A stretch of DNA of 42,154 nt, from NCBI GenBank assembly GCA_002397275.1, contig DHAA01000031.1, forward strand, positions 1 through 42,154, read 5' to 3'. The notes under the pieces are model-generated. The model did no database searches. It was not told where the DNA came from and saw nothing but the letters and a program-made list of their open reading frames with translations. Origin of the DNA: Thermacetogenium sp. UBA4966 (GTDB lineage Bacteria; Bacillota; DSM-12270; Thermacetogeniales; Thermacetogeniaceae). Shown in pieces: positions 33,309 through 42,091 of the stretch. How positions within the stretch are numbered: position 1 is the stretch's first letter; each line of letters opens with the position of its first letter. The position numbers and the translations under genes were made by a program.

Positions 33309-33535
33309 GATGAAAATAGCAAAGCATTGCTTTCGGGAGAAGTAGCCGGCTGGATTCCAGTGAAGCGACCATTATGGAGTTCCGGGTAACGGCATCAGGC
33401 GCAGCGAAGACACCGGCGAAACATCTTTTCCGACTTCTAACTTCAAACTTCTCACTTCCAGTCATAATAGGGAGCGAGCGGAATCCACCCGGCCAGATAA
33501 ACATACGATGAAAATAACAAAGCGTTATTTTCAGG
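33309..33535. repeat. 28-base flanking repeats around MITE-like copy 2
   Basis: A 28-base sequence starting GATGAAAATA occurs at 33309-33336 and again at 33508-33535 with a few mismatches, on either side of the MITE-like unit. The right copy is a perfect palindrome, TGAAAATAAC / GTTATTTTCA with a five-base loop (33509-33533); half of it (GTTATTTTCA) also occurs near 33256. These may be an older palindrome interrupted or duplicated by the insertion. Confidence 0.55.
33343..33496. mobile_element. MITE-like repeat, copy 2
   Basis: About 150 bases with the same left arm as copy 1 (GGATTCCAGTGAAGCGACC onward to GCGCAGCGAAG) and the same right end (AATAGGGAGCGAGCGGAATCC). The middle differs completely and holds the pyrimidine-rich run CTTCTAACTTCAAACTTCTC. 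There is no transposase. It fills much of the 417-base gap between spoVAE and the activase cluster; I see no gene there. Confidence 0.75.
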
Positions 33536-33656
33536 GTTGATACCTGTTATTTAATAGAGATTGTTGGGCATAATAGCGGTTGACGGAGTAAAGGAGTAAC
33601 CCGGAAGCCGCTTTTTGCATAGAGTTGTGAGTTATTAGTACAAAGGGTCGGATAAC

Positions 33657-34640
33657 ATGACTAAGATAGGAATTCCCCGGGCATTGTTTTACTTTTACTA
33701 CTACCCGCTCTGGCGGGCGTTTTTTAAGGATCTCGGTCTAGAGGTAGTTTTATCTCCGCCAACCAATAAAGCCATTTTGGATGACGGGGTAAGAAGCACT
33801 TTGAGCGAGGCCTGTTTGCCTGTCAAGGTTTTTTTTGGGCATACAGCCGCTCTTGCTGAACAGGTTGATTACCTGTTTGTGCCGCGCATCTCCAGGGTGG
33901 AAGCGAAGGCGTACATCTGCCCCAAATTTATGGGGCTCCCCGACATGCTGAAGGCGCGCCTGGAAAGGCTGCCCCCGTTGATCGATACGGTTGTGGATGC
34001 CGGAAGGGATGGGGACCGGCGCAGCTGCTGGGAGGATTGTTTGCGGGAAGCGGGGGGTATTTTTACGAGGGACAAACAGCTGACGGACAGGTCCATGGAA
34101 GCCGCCATGCAGGCACAGCGCCGCTTCAAAAAGCGTTTGACCGCCGGTATGCTGCTGACCGATGCTTTGGAAGATAATAAGGTTTCTGAGGCCGCGGCTG
34201 CCTCTCACCCGCAGCGAAAGCTGAAGATAGGCCTGCTCGGACACCCCTATAACCTCTATGATCCTTATAGCAGCATGAATCTGATCAAAAAGCTTGATGC
34301 TCTGGGCGCTTCTGTGGTCACCCCTGAGTCTTTGACCGATAAGGAAATAGATGATGAGGCCGCAAAGCTGCCCAAAAGGATGTTCTGGACCTTAGGCAAA
34401 AGAATGCTCGCCTCCGCTCTTATCTTCTGCCGCAGTATACGGCTGGATGGTCTGATTTACCTGACCTCTTTCGGCTGCGGCCCGGAAGCCCTGGTGGAAG
34501 AGTTGGTGGCCAGATGGGCAAAACAGCGGAATGATCTCCCGCTGATCACCCTTACTATCGACGAGCATACAGGAGAGGCGGGGATGGTTACCCGGCTGGA
34601 GGCGTTTACGGAAATGATTAAACGGAGGCCAAAGGCATGA
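33657..34640 (+). CDS. Acyl-CoA dehydratase activase-related protein (DUF2229 type), subunit 1
   Basis: A 327-residue protein resembling one half of the dehydratase-like region found fused to large 2-hydroxyacyl-CoA dehydratase activases. Typical elements are GIPRALFYF, the cysteine motifs SEACLPVK, YICPKF and SFGCGPEALVEEL, and the C-terminal TLTIDEHTGEAGMVTRLEAF. The three cysteine motifs recur at matching places in the next protein, suggesting a shared iron-sulfur cluster. It is the first gene of a tight three-gene unit. Function is not established. Confidence 0.8.
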   Translation: MTKIGIPRALFYFYYYPLWRAFFKDLGLEVVLSPPTNKAILDDGVRSTLSEACLPVKVFFGHTAALAEQVDYLFVPRISRVEAKAYICPKFMGLPDMLKARLERLPPLIDTVVDAGRDGDRRSCWEDCLREAGGIFTRDKQLTDRSMEAAMQAQRRFKKRLTAGMLLTDALEDNKVSEAAAASHPQRKLKIGLLGHPYNLYDPYSSMNLIKKLDALGASVVTPESLTDKEIDDEAAKLPKRMFWTLGKRMLASALIFCRSIRLDGLIYLTSFGCGPEALVEELVARWAKQRNDLPLITLTIDEHTGEAGMVTRLEAFTEMIKRRPKA

Positions 34641-35731
34641 AGTTAACATATCCTCACATGGGAAGCCTTTATATCGTCATCAGGGCGCTTCTGACAAACC
34701 TGGGTCTGGAATTGATTCTGCCTCCCCCTACCACCAGGAGAACGGTGGAGCTGGGAGTAAGGCATTCCCCTGAGTTCGCTTGTTTTCCCTTTAAATTAAA
34801 TGTGGGAAATTACCTGGAGGCGAAAGAACTCGGCGCGGATACCATTCTCATGGCAGGCGGGGTGGGTCCCTGCCGCTTTGGCTACTATGCCCAGGTGCAG
34901 AGGCAGATTTTGGATGATCTCGGCGTTGAAATGCAGATGGTTGTGCTGGAACCGCCTGATGTGAGCTTCAACGAAGTTAAGGACAAGATTCGCTGCCTGA
35001 TCGGCGACCTTTCCTGGTGGCAGGCAGTTAAAGCCGCAAGATTTGCCTGGTGCAAGGCCAGAGCTGTCGACGCCGTAGAGGAAAAAATCCTCCGCCTCCG
35101 CCCGCGGGTTAAGGAACAGCATAAACTGGAAAGATCGTTCAGGCAAGCCTTGCAGGAGATCGACGCCGCTCTTGATCGCGGCACAGTGCAGCGGGTGACG
35201 AGCGGTTTTTTAAAAAGAATGGATATGATGCCGCGGCATAAAGCCGAACCGCTGCGTGTGGGTTTGGTGGGCGAAATTTTCACCATACTCGAACCGTTCG
35301 CTAATTATGACATGGAGAGGCGGCTGGGATTTTTAGGTGTGGAGGTGACCAGAAGCATCTGGCTGAGCGCCTGGATCAATGAGCACCTGCTGGGAGGACT
35401 GTTGAGGGTAAGGCATGAATGCCTTAATGATCAGCGGCTGGCCGCTCCCTACCTGAATTCTTTTGTGGGGGGGCACGGGAAGGAGACTGTGGGCTGCACC
35501 GTCGGCTTTGCACAGCGGAACTACGATGGTGTGATTCAGCTGGCCCCCTTGACCTGCATGCCGGAGATTGTCGCCAATTCAGTTTTTCCCGCTGTTTCAA
35601 GGGATTACCGGATCCCTTTGCTTACCTTTTATCTTGATGAACTCTCCGGTGAGGCCGGAATTCAGACAAGGCTGGAGGCGTTTATCGATCTCATCGCTGC
35701 CTGCAGCCGCAACAGAAAGGATGTGCTGTAA
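34637..35731 (+). CDS. Acyl-CoA dehydratase activase-related protein (DUF2229 type), subunit 2
   Basis: A 364-residue paralogue-like partner of the previous protein. Equivalent motifs are FACFPFKLNVGNYLEA, GGVGPCRFGYYAQVQ, LAPLTCMPEIVANSV and FYLDELSGEAGIQTRLEAF. The ATG overlaps the upstream stop as ATGA. In relatives of the double-cubane cluster proteins two such subunits hold iron-sulfur clusters fed with electrons by an ATPase; that is the likely arrangement here (inference). Confidence 0.8.
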   Translation: MKLTYPHMGSLYIVIRALLTNLGLELILPPPTTRRTVELGVRHSPEFACFPFKLNVGNYLEAKELGADTILMAGGVGPCRFGYYAQVQRQILDDLGVEMQMVVLEPPDVSFNEVKDKIRCLIGDLSWWQAVKAARFAWCKARAVDAVEEKILRLRPRVKEQHKLERSFRQALQEIDAALDRGTVQRVTSGFLKRMDMMPRHKAEPLRVGLVGEIFTILEPFANYDMERRLGFLGVEVTRSIWLSAWINEHLLGGLLRVRHECLNDQRLAAPYLNSFVGGHGKETVGCTVGFAQRNYDGVIQLAPLTCMPEIVANSVFPAVSRDYRIPLLTFYLDELSGEAGIQTRLEAFIDLIAACSRNRKDVL

Positions 35732-35734
35732 AGC

Positions 35735-36715
35735 GTGGACCTGTTTTTGGGGGTTGATGTGGGGTCGGTGAGCACAAATCTGGTGTTGATCGACAGGGAT
35801 GGAGAGCTTTATCTTGCGCCTGTATATCTGCGTACTCAAGGACAGCCTATAGCGGCGGTGCAGCGGGGACTGTCCCTCATGGATGAGCGGTTATCCGGCG
35901 CGGACCGCATCTGCGGCGCCGGCGCCACAGGAAGCGCTCGCTCGCTGGCCGGGGTCATGGTGGGCGCGGATATCGTTAAGAATGAAATAACGGCGCATGC
36001 TGTAGCTGCGCTGCGCGAGGCGCCGCGAGCGCGTACTGTTCTGGAGATCGGAGGCCAGGACTCCAAGATCATCATTCTGAGGAACGGAGTCGTGGTTGAT
36101 TTTGCTATGAACACGGTCTGCGCCGCGGGAACAGGATCTTTTTTAGACCAACAGGCTAACCGTCTTAACCTATCCATCGAAGAATTTGGCGATATTGCGC
36201 TTCAGGCTGAAAATCCTGTGCGTATCGCCGGACGCTGTACCGTTTTTGCCGAGTCGGATATGATCCACAAACAGCAGATGGGACATGCGCTGGCGGATAT
36301 CGTCGCCGGTCTCTGTGAGGCAATGGTTCGCAACTATCTTAATAATGTCGGCAAAGGGATGGATATTGAGTCGCCGGTGGTTTTTCAGGGGGGTGTGGCC
36401 GCCAACGCCGGAATGCGGGAGGCTTTTCAAGAAGCTCTGGAGACCGATATAATTGTTCCTCGCCACTTCGATGTTATGGGGGCTTATGGAGCGGCGTTGC
36501 TCGCCCGGGACCATCTTGCCGAACAGGGGGGGGATACGAAGTTCCGCGGTTTCGGTATCACCTCCGCAGCATTTCAGAATCACAGCTTTATCTGCCCGCG
36601 CTGTCCGAACACCTGTGAGATCATCGAGATCAAGCAGGAAAATGAAGTGCTCGCCAGGTGGGGAGACCGTTGCGGCCGCTGGTCGGCTTTAGGCTCAGAA
36701 GCGGCTTTAACTTAA
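35735..36715 (+). CDS. Acyl-CoA dehydratase activase (BadF/BcrA/HgdC-type ATPase)
   Basis: A 326-residue ASKHA-fold ATPase that passes single electrons at very low potential to a partner after ATP hydrolysis. GVDVGSVSTNLVLID is the phosphate loop; cluster-binding Cys129 (NTVCAAGTGSF) and Cys168 (AGRCTVFAESD) correspond to the [4Fe-4S] cysteines of HgdC. A C-terminal extension carries Cys286, 289, 293 and 312 (ICPRCPNTCEI, GDRCGRW), as in the joining region of the long fused activases. GTG start three bases after the previous stop. Confidence 0.9.
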   Translation: MDLFLGVDVGSVSTNLVLIDRDGELYLAPVYLRTQGQPIAAVQRGLSLMDERLSGADRICGAGATGSARSLAGVMVGADIVKNEITAHAVAALREAPRARTVLEIGGQDSKIIILRNGVVVDFAMNTVCAAGTGSFLDQQANRLNLSIEEFGDIALQAENPVRIAGRCTVFAESDMIHKQQMGHALADIVAGLCEAMVRNYLNNVGKGMDIESPVVFQGGVAANAGMREAFQEALETDIIVPRHFDVMGAYGAALLARDHLAEQGGDTKFRGFGITSAAFQNHSFICPRCPNTCEIIEIKQENEVLARWGDRCGRWSALGSEAALT

Positions 36716-36752
36716 TGAATATAAATGACATACGAATCGCCTGATCTTCTTC

Positions 36753-36780
36753 TTGACAAATGCCGGTTCTTTGTTAATAT
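36753..36780 (+). promoter_or_regulatory. Sigma-A-type promoter of the TrpB2 gene
   Basis: A perfect TTGACA at 36753-36758, a 16-base spacer and TAATAT at 36775-36780. The leader is only about 40 bases, too short for a T-box or riboswitch. Confidence 0.7.
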
Positions 36781-36824
36781 GGGTTTTAATCTAATATTTT
36801 TTAGCAGAGGAGAGATGAGTTGAG

Positions 36825-38129
36825 ATGAGTCAGAGAAGAGTTCTGTTAGACGAGCGTGCCATTCCGCAGGTATGGTATAATCTGCAGGCAGATCTGCCTA
36901 GCCCGTTGCCGCCACCCTTGCATCCCGTTACCCGTAATTCCTTAGAACCAAATGACCTTGCCGCTATTTTTCCGGCCGATCTTATCGCCCAGGAGATGTC
37001 TCAGGAGCGTTATATCGATATTCCCGGGGAAGTAATGGACATCTACCGCTCCTGGAGACCAACCCCGCTTTTTCGTGCCCTGAAGCTGGAACAGAAGTTG
37101 GATACGCCTGCGCATATTTATTACAAATATGAGGGCGCCAGTCCTGCCGGCAGTCATAAACTGAATACCGCTGTGCCTCAGGTTTATTACAATAAAAAGG
37201 CCGGCATCAGGCGCCTGACAACTGAAACCGGCGCCGGGCAGTGGGGGAGCGCCCTCAGTATCGCCTGCCGCTTTTTCGGCCTGGAGTGCAAGGTGTTCAT
37301 GGTGCGCGTCAGCTATGATCAGAAGCCATATCGCAGGTCCTTTATGGAGGTTTACGGCGCTCAGGTGCTATCTAGCCCCAGTCGGGAAACCGAGGCGGGG
37401 AGAAATGTTTTGGCGCAAGAACCCGATACCCCGGGCACTTTGGGAACCGCTATCAGCGAGGCCGTTGAGGAGGCGGTTCAAGACCCGGACACGAATTACT
37501 CACTGGGCAGCGTGTTAAACCATGTCCTGCTCCATCAATCGGTGATCGGGCAGGAAGTGAAAGCGCAGATGGAAAAGCTGGGGTGTTACCCCGATGTGGT
37601 TATCGGCTGCCATGGGGGAGGAAGTAACTTCGGCGGCCTGATCGCTCCCTTTGTCCGCGATAAGCTGGAGGGGAAAGCGCTGCGCATCGTAGCTGTCGAG
37701 CCATCGTCATGTCCCACCCTTACCGAGGGCGAGTACAGCTACGATTACTGTGATACGGCCGGCCTTACGCCCTTGCTACAAATGTATACGCTGGGGCATC
37801 AGTTCACACCCCCTGGAATACACGCCGGCGGGCTGCGCTATCACGGAGCATCGCCTATCGTCAGCAGTTTGTACCATAACAGAATAATCGAAGCCCGGGC
37901 TTATTCTCAGACAGATGTTTTCCATAGCGCGGTAACCTTTGCCAGGAGTGAAGGAATTCTTCCGGCGCCCGAGTCTTCCCACGCCATACATGCGGCGGTA
38001 ACAGAGGCGTTGCAGGCGCGGGATGCGGGTGAGGAGCGGGTGATTCTCTTTGGCTTGAGCGGCCATGGTCACTTCGATATGTCCGCTTATGAGGATTATC
38101 TTGCCGGAAAACTGAATAACGCCAGGTAG
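36825..38129 (+). CDS. TrpB2-type tryptophan synthase beta-like protein
   Basis: A 434-residue PLP enzyme. The long N-terminal region, GASPAGSHKLNTA with the PLP lysine at 112, TETGAGQWGSALSIA and GCHGGGSNFGG define the TrpB2 group, which is longer than TrpB1 and does not form the usual complex with TrpA. TrpB2 makes tryptophan from indole and serine, or phosphoserine in some archaea. No trpA or other trp gene is nearby, so indole salvage is the likely role (inference). AGAGGAGA precedes the ATG. Confidence 0.92.
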   Translation: MSQRRVLLDERAIPQVWYNLQADLPSPLPPPLHPVTRNSLEPNDLAAIFPADLIAQEMSQERYIDIPGEVMDIYRSWRPTPLFRALKLEQKLDTPAHIYYKYEGASPAGSHKLNTAVPQVYYNKKAGIRRLTTETGAGQWGSALSIACRFFGLECKVFMVRVSYDQKPYRRSFMEVYGAQVLSSPSRETEAGRNVLAQEPDTPGTLGTAISEAVEEAVQDPDTNYSLGSVLNHVLLHQSVIGQEVKAQMEKLGCYPDVVIGCHGGGSNFGGLIAPFVRDKLEGKALRIVAVEPSSCPTLTEGEYSYDYCDTAGLTPLLQMYTLGHQFTPPGIHAGGLRYHGASPIVSSLYHNRIIEARAYSQTDVFHSAVTFARSEGILPAPESSHAIHAAVTEALQARDAGEERVILFGLSGHGHFDMSAYEDYLAGKLNNAR

Positions 38130-38159
38130 CGGTTAACAGTTGTTCGCTAGAGATACTTG

Positions 38160-38189
38160 ATCGGGCTGTCCGGCAACGGGCAGCCCGAT
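38160..38189 (+). terminator. Hairpin after the TrpB2 gene
   Basis: ATCGGGCTG at 38160-38168 is the exact complement of CAGCCCGAT at 38181-38189. Only a weak T-rich run follows, so termination may be partial. Confidence 0.6.
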
Positions 38190-38297
38190 GCTTATATTAC
38201 TTATGACTGACGAGACTGACGGCCAACTTCATTGACACCTTGAAGTCAGGCGTGCTAGAATAACCTAAACGTTTTGAGGAAAAGGGAGAGGCAGGAA

Positions 38298-39608
38298 ATG
38301 AAGCTGCAAGGGACTATGCAAATTAATGGTCAAGGATGCCTGGAGATCGGCGGCTGCGATGTGGCGGATCTGGCCCGCAATTTTGGAACTCCCCTCATAA
38401 TTATCGATGAGGCTCTGTTGCGGGATAACGCCGGGAGATACCGCCAGGCCTTTGCCCGGGATGACGGGGACGCTGTTATCTATGCCTCCAAGGCATTTTC
38501 GTCGCCGGCAATAGCCAGGATTATCGATAATGAGGGCCTGGGGCTTGACGTCGTTTCCGGAGGGGAACTGAGAATCGCTTTAAGCGCCGACTTTCCGCCG
38601 GAAAAGATTTTTTTTCATGGAAACAATAAATCTCTGCCGGAGCTGGAATATGCTCTCAGCTGCGGTGTCGGCAGGATTGTGATCGACAATCGCCATGAGT
38701 TGCTGCAGCTTGAGCAGATCAGCGCCGCTGGGGGCTATCGTCCCTCGGTTCTGCTCAGATTGGCGCCGGGAGTTGATGCCCATAGCCATGCTTATATTTC
38801 TACAGGTCAGACAGACTCTAAGTTTGGGTTCAACATTTTTGGGGGAGATGCTCTGGAAGCTGTGGAGAGGGCATGGAAATCCCCTTACCTTGATCTAAAG
38901 GGCGTCCACTGTCATATCGGTTCTCAGATTTTTGATCTTAATGTCTTTCGCTGCGCCGCCCGGGTGATGATGGATTTCCTGCAGGAAGCAAGGGAGCATA
39001 GCGGCTGGACCGCCGCGGAGCTTGACCTGGGAGGGGGGCTTGGAGTTTATTACACCTCCGGAGACAAACCTCCGTCAATCGAAGACTATGCTGAAGCGAT
39101 CAAAGAGGCTGTTTTTCAGAAGTGCAAAGAACATAAATTCCCCAGGCCGCGTATCATCGTGGAGCCGGGAAGATCTATGATCAGCCCGCCGGGAACAACC
39201 GTTTACACGCTGGGGAGCAGCAAAGAGATCCCCGGAGTGCGCAAGTATGTGGCTGTCGACGGGGGGATGAGCGACAACCCGCGCCCCGCGTTGTACCAGG
39301 CTGCCTATGAGGGGATTATCGCCAATAAGGCCGCTGCCCAAGCTGAAGAAAGGGTAGCGGTCACCGGAAGGTGTTGTGAATCCGGAGATATGCTGATCTG
39401 GGATCTTGCGGTCCCCAGAGTTGAACCAGGCGATCTGCTGGCCATATCCTGCACAGGGGCCTATACTTACTCCATGTCCAGCAATTACAACGCCCTGACG
39501 CGCCCTGCGGTAATTTTAGTGAAAGAGGGCCATGCGGAGATCATCGTCGAGAGGGAAACATGGGGCGACCTGCTCAGGCTGCACCGTATTCCTGAGCGCC
39601 TCTTTTAA
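38298..39608 (+). CDS. lysA: Diaminopimelate decarboxylase
   Basis: LysA (436 residues) makes L-lysine from meso-diaminopimelate with PLP. Lys65 in IYASKAFSSP binds PLP; GVDAHSHAYISTGQTDSKFG, CHIGSQIF, the phosphate loop LGGGLGVYY, EPGRSM and the C-terminal CCESGDML are all diagnostic. ATG 38298 is preferred (GAGAGGCAGGAA upstream); TTG 38274 would add eight charged residues. I see no lysine riboswitch in the 168-base gap ahead. Confidence 0.95.
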   Translation: MKLQGTMQINGQGCLEIGGCDVADLARNFGTPLIIIDEALLRDNAGRYRQAFARDDGDAVIYASKAFSSPAIARIIDNEGLGLDVVSGGELRIALSADFPPEKIFFHGNNKSLPELEYALSCGVGRIVIDNRHELLQLEQISAAGGYRPSVLLRLAPGVDAHSHAYISTGQTDSKFGFNIFGGDALEAVERAWKSPYLDLKGVHCHIGSQIFDLNVFRCAARVMMDFLQEAREHSGWTAAELDLGGGLGVYYTSGDKPPSIEDYAEAIKEAVFQKCKEHKFPRPRIIVEPGRSMISPPGTTVYTLGSSKEIPGVRKYVAVDGGMSDNPRPALYQAAYEGIIANKAAAQAEERVAVTGRCCESGDMLIWDLAVPRVEPGDLLAISCTGAYTYSMSSNYNALTRPAVILVKEGHAEIIVERETWGDLLRLHRIPERLF

Positions 39609-39656
39609 CGTGATTAATTAATAATTTGTTCTGCCGACTGCCGGGAGGGATGCTTG

Positions 39657-40310
39657 GTGGCTGATTTTTTTAACATTACCCGTATGCTGATTTGGCTTCC
39701 CGCGGTGATCATCGCGCTGACCTTTCATGAATACGCACACGCCTGGGCTGCCGATAAACTGGGGGATCCCACTGCGCGCTATATGGGGAGATTGAGTCTC
39801 AACCCCTTGGTGCATCTGGAACCTGTAGGCTTTATACTGCTTCTTGTGGCGTATTTTGGATGGGCAAAGCCGGTTCCGGTCAACCCCTTAAATCTGCGCG
39901 GCGACAGGAACAGGGGGATGATGCTGATTTCAGCGGCAGGACCCCTCATGAATCTTTTTGTGGCCTTTACCGCGGCGCTCGTTATAAATTTCGCCGTGCC
40001 CGCAGATCAAATGTTCTATTCTGATGCGCCGCTGGTAAAAATCATGTGGGCGCTTGTGTATGTCAATGTGTATCTGGCTGTCTTTAACCTTATTCCTGTG
40101 CCCCCTCTGGACGGTTCAAAGGTCCTGGCGGGAGTGCTGCGCTCCGATGAGTTCATCTATAAGCTGGAAAGATACGGCATGATTATCCTTCTGGTTTTGA
40201 TATTCAGCGGTATTTTAGGCAGGGTGCTCTTTCCGCTGGCGAATGTTATTATCAGCTTTTTTAATACGATAGCCGGCTTGATTGCCGCGCCTTTTGCCGG
40301 GTTGTTTTAA
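39657..40310 (+). CDS. Site-2 protease family (M50) membrane metalloprotease
   Basis: About 217 residues with five or six membrane helices. The zinc site HEYAH (near 25-29) and NLIPVPPLDGSKVL supply the His, Glu and Asp of the M50 family, short YwhC/YydH-like branch without PDZ domain. Substrates are unknown; a role in regulated membrane proteolysis is inferred from family. GGAGG is 8 bases before GTG 39657; TTG 39654 is possible. Often found beside trpS and scpA in Clostridia. Confidence 0.88.
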   Translation: MADFFNITRMLIWLPAVIIALTFHEYAHAWAADKLGDPTARYMGRLSLNPLVHLEPVGFILLLVAYFGWAKPVPVNPLNLRGDRNRGMMLISAAGPLMNLFVAFTAALVINFAVPADQMFYSDAPLVKIMWALVYVNVYLAVFNLIPVPPLDGSKVLAGVLRSDEFIYKLERYGMIILLVLIFSGILGRVLFPLANVIISFFNTIAGLIAAPFAGLF

Positions 40311-40333
40311 AATTGATTGAAGAAGGGGTAGCG

Positions 40334-41338
40334 ATGGGAAAAAATACGATCTTGAGTGGGATGCGTCCTACGGGGAGGCTGCACCTGGGACACCTCAGCG
40401 TTCTGGAAAACTGGCGCCGCTTCCAGGAAAAATACAACTGTTATTTCATGGTGGCCAACTGGCATGCCCTGACGACTGCTTTCGACGACCCCGGCTTAAC
40501 TGTGCAGGCCACGAAGGATATGGTTCTAGACTGGCTGATGGTCGGGCTCGACCCGGAGCAGAGCGCAATTTTTGTTCAATCCGAAGTCAAGGAGCATGCG
40601 GAGCTGAATCTGCTTCTTTCTTTGATCACGCCGTTGTCCTGGCTGGAGCGCTGCCCTACCTATAAAGACCAGGTGCAGCAGTTCCGGGAGCAGGGCAAGG
40701 ATATTACGACATACGGATTTCTGGGCTATCCGCTGCTTATGGCCGCCGATATAATTATCTATAAAGCGAATCTTGTTCCTGTAGGCGAGGATCAGCTCCC
40801 GCACCTGGAGTTCTGCCGCGAGGTGGTGCGGCGATTCAATCATCTTTATAAACAGGATGTTTTTCCCGAACCCGCCGCCTGCCTGGATAAGGTAGCCATG
40901 ATCCCAGGGCTTGACGGCAGAAAGATGAGCAAAAGCTACGGCAATGAGATCCCGCTCTATTCCAATCCTGAAGAGATTGCCGCCAGGGTGCGGATGATGG
41001 TGACCGACCCGCAGCGCATTCATGCGCATGACCCCGGACGCCCTGAGATCTGCACGGTGTACAGCTTTCACAGGGTTTTCAACAGATCCGCCGCCGAGGA
41101 AGTGGAACAAGGATGCATCAAGGGGGAGATCGGTTGCGTCTCCTGTAAAAAGAGTTTAGTCAAAGCCCTTATCGAGCGTCTCAGCCCCTGTTGGGAGCGA
41201 AGGCGTGAATTGGAACAGAACCCCGACTATGTCTGGGATGTGCTGAATGAAGGGAATAGGCTGGCTCGCGGCAAGGCGAGTCAGACCATGGAAGAAGTAC
41301 GGGCGGCGATGGGGTTTGAAGTACCAGGTTCATCTTGA
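40334..41338 (+). CDS. trpS: Tryptophanyl-tRNA synthetase
   Basis: TrpS (334 residues), class I synthetase that charges tRNA-Trp. The HIGH-like motif is HLGH (17-20) in PTGRLHLGHLSVLENW; KMSKSYGNEIPL is the second signature, about residue 195. ATG 40334 with GAAGGGG upstream. I find no T-box leader. The last bases overlap the scpA start. Confidence 0.95.
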   Translation: MGKNTILSGMRPTGRLHLGHLSVLENWRRFQEKYNCYFMVANWHALTTAFDDPGLTVQATKDMVLDWLMVGLDPEQSAIFVQSEVKEHAELNLLLSLITPLSWLERCPTYKDQVQQFREQGKDITTYGFLGYPLLMAADIIIYKANLVPVGEDQLPHLEFCREVVRRFNHLYKQDVFPEPAACLDKVAMIPGLDGRKMSKSYGNEIPLYSNPEEIAARVRMMVTDPQRIHAHDPGRPEICTVYSFHRVFNRSAAEEVEQGCIKGEIGCVSCKKSLVKALIERLSPCWERRRELEQNPDYVWDVLNEGNRLARGKASQTMEEVRAAMGFEVPGSS

Positions 41339-42038
41339 CGTTTATGAAGGGCCTCTGGATCTGCTTCTTAAACGGCTTACAGCTGAAGAAATTGCTGTAG
41401 GCGATGTTTCTGTCTGTACAATTGTTGATCAGTTCCTGGACTATTTTACGGGGATCGCATTTTCTGATCTGGATGAGGGCGGCAGGTTTTTGGTGCTAGC
41501 GGCTGCCCTTCTTGCCGTCAAGGGGAGACTGTTGCTGCCGCGGCATGAAGAGGAAGATGAGGGGGAATGCGCCCCCCCTCAGGATGACGAAGAGGGCGCT
41601 CTGGAAACAGATTGGGCTGAATACCTGACCTTTCAGGATGCAGCCGCCACTCTGGAGGCCCGCGCCAGGGAATGGACGATGGTTTACAGGCGTCCCCCCG
41701 CTCAGGTTGAGGCGCCTGAACAAAGAGGCGCCGGAGAGAATATCACACGTTTAATCGAGGCCTTTCAAGGAATTATGGAACGCCTCTCCAGTCTGCCTCA
41801 GCCTTATGTGGTCAAGGGTGTTCCTTATGACCTCGATGATATGATGGACCATGTTCTAGTGAGGATCAAATCCTTTCCGGAGGGCGTCGGTTTCAGTGAT
41901 TTTTTCTCCGGGGCTTGCGGAAGGGATGAAGTGATCTTCACTTTTCTTGCTGTTTTAGAACTTGTTTATGAGGGGAAGATAAGGGTCCTGGATCAGGATG
42001 ATTCCCTTGATCTACTGCTCATAGAGCAGAGCGGTTAG
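41316..42038 (+). CDS. scpA: Segregation and condensation protein A
   Basis: ScpA (240 residues), the kleisin of the bacterial SMC complex, which compacts and segregates the chromosome. YQVHLDVYEGPLDLLLKRL is the conserved N terminus, followed by helices that touch the SMC head and a winged helix at the end (EGKIRVLDQDDSLDLLLI). An acidic loop (HEEEDEGE) at about 80 is unusual in its charge but not unique. TTG start 41316 overlaps trpS by 23 bases. scpB would be expected downstream but the window ends. Confidence 0.92.
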   Translation: MKYQVHLDVYEGPLDLLLKRLTAEEIAVGDVSVCTIVDQFLDYFTGIAFSDLDEGGRFLVLAAALLAVKGRLLLPRHEEEDEGECAPPQDDEEGALETDWAEYLTFQDAAATLEARAREWTMVYRRPPAQVEAPEQRGAGENITRLIEAFQGIMERLSSLPQPYVVKGVPYDLDDMMDHVLVRIKSFPEGVGFSDFFSGACGRDEVIFTFLAVLELVYEGKIRVLDQDDSLDLLLIEQSG

Positions 42039-42091
42039 CAGCCGTTGCAGAGCGTAGGTTACTACCTTGAAAGTATATGTCTACCATGTCG

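Noticed and set aside
38130..38297. A lysine riboswitch ahead of lysA, or T-box leaders ahead of TrpB2 and trpS
   Set aside because: The gaps are short and lack the conserved T-box sequence or lysine-riboswitch core motifs.
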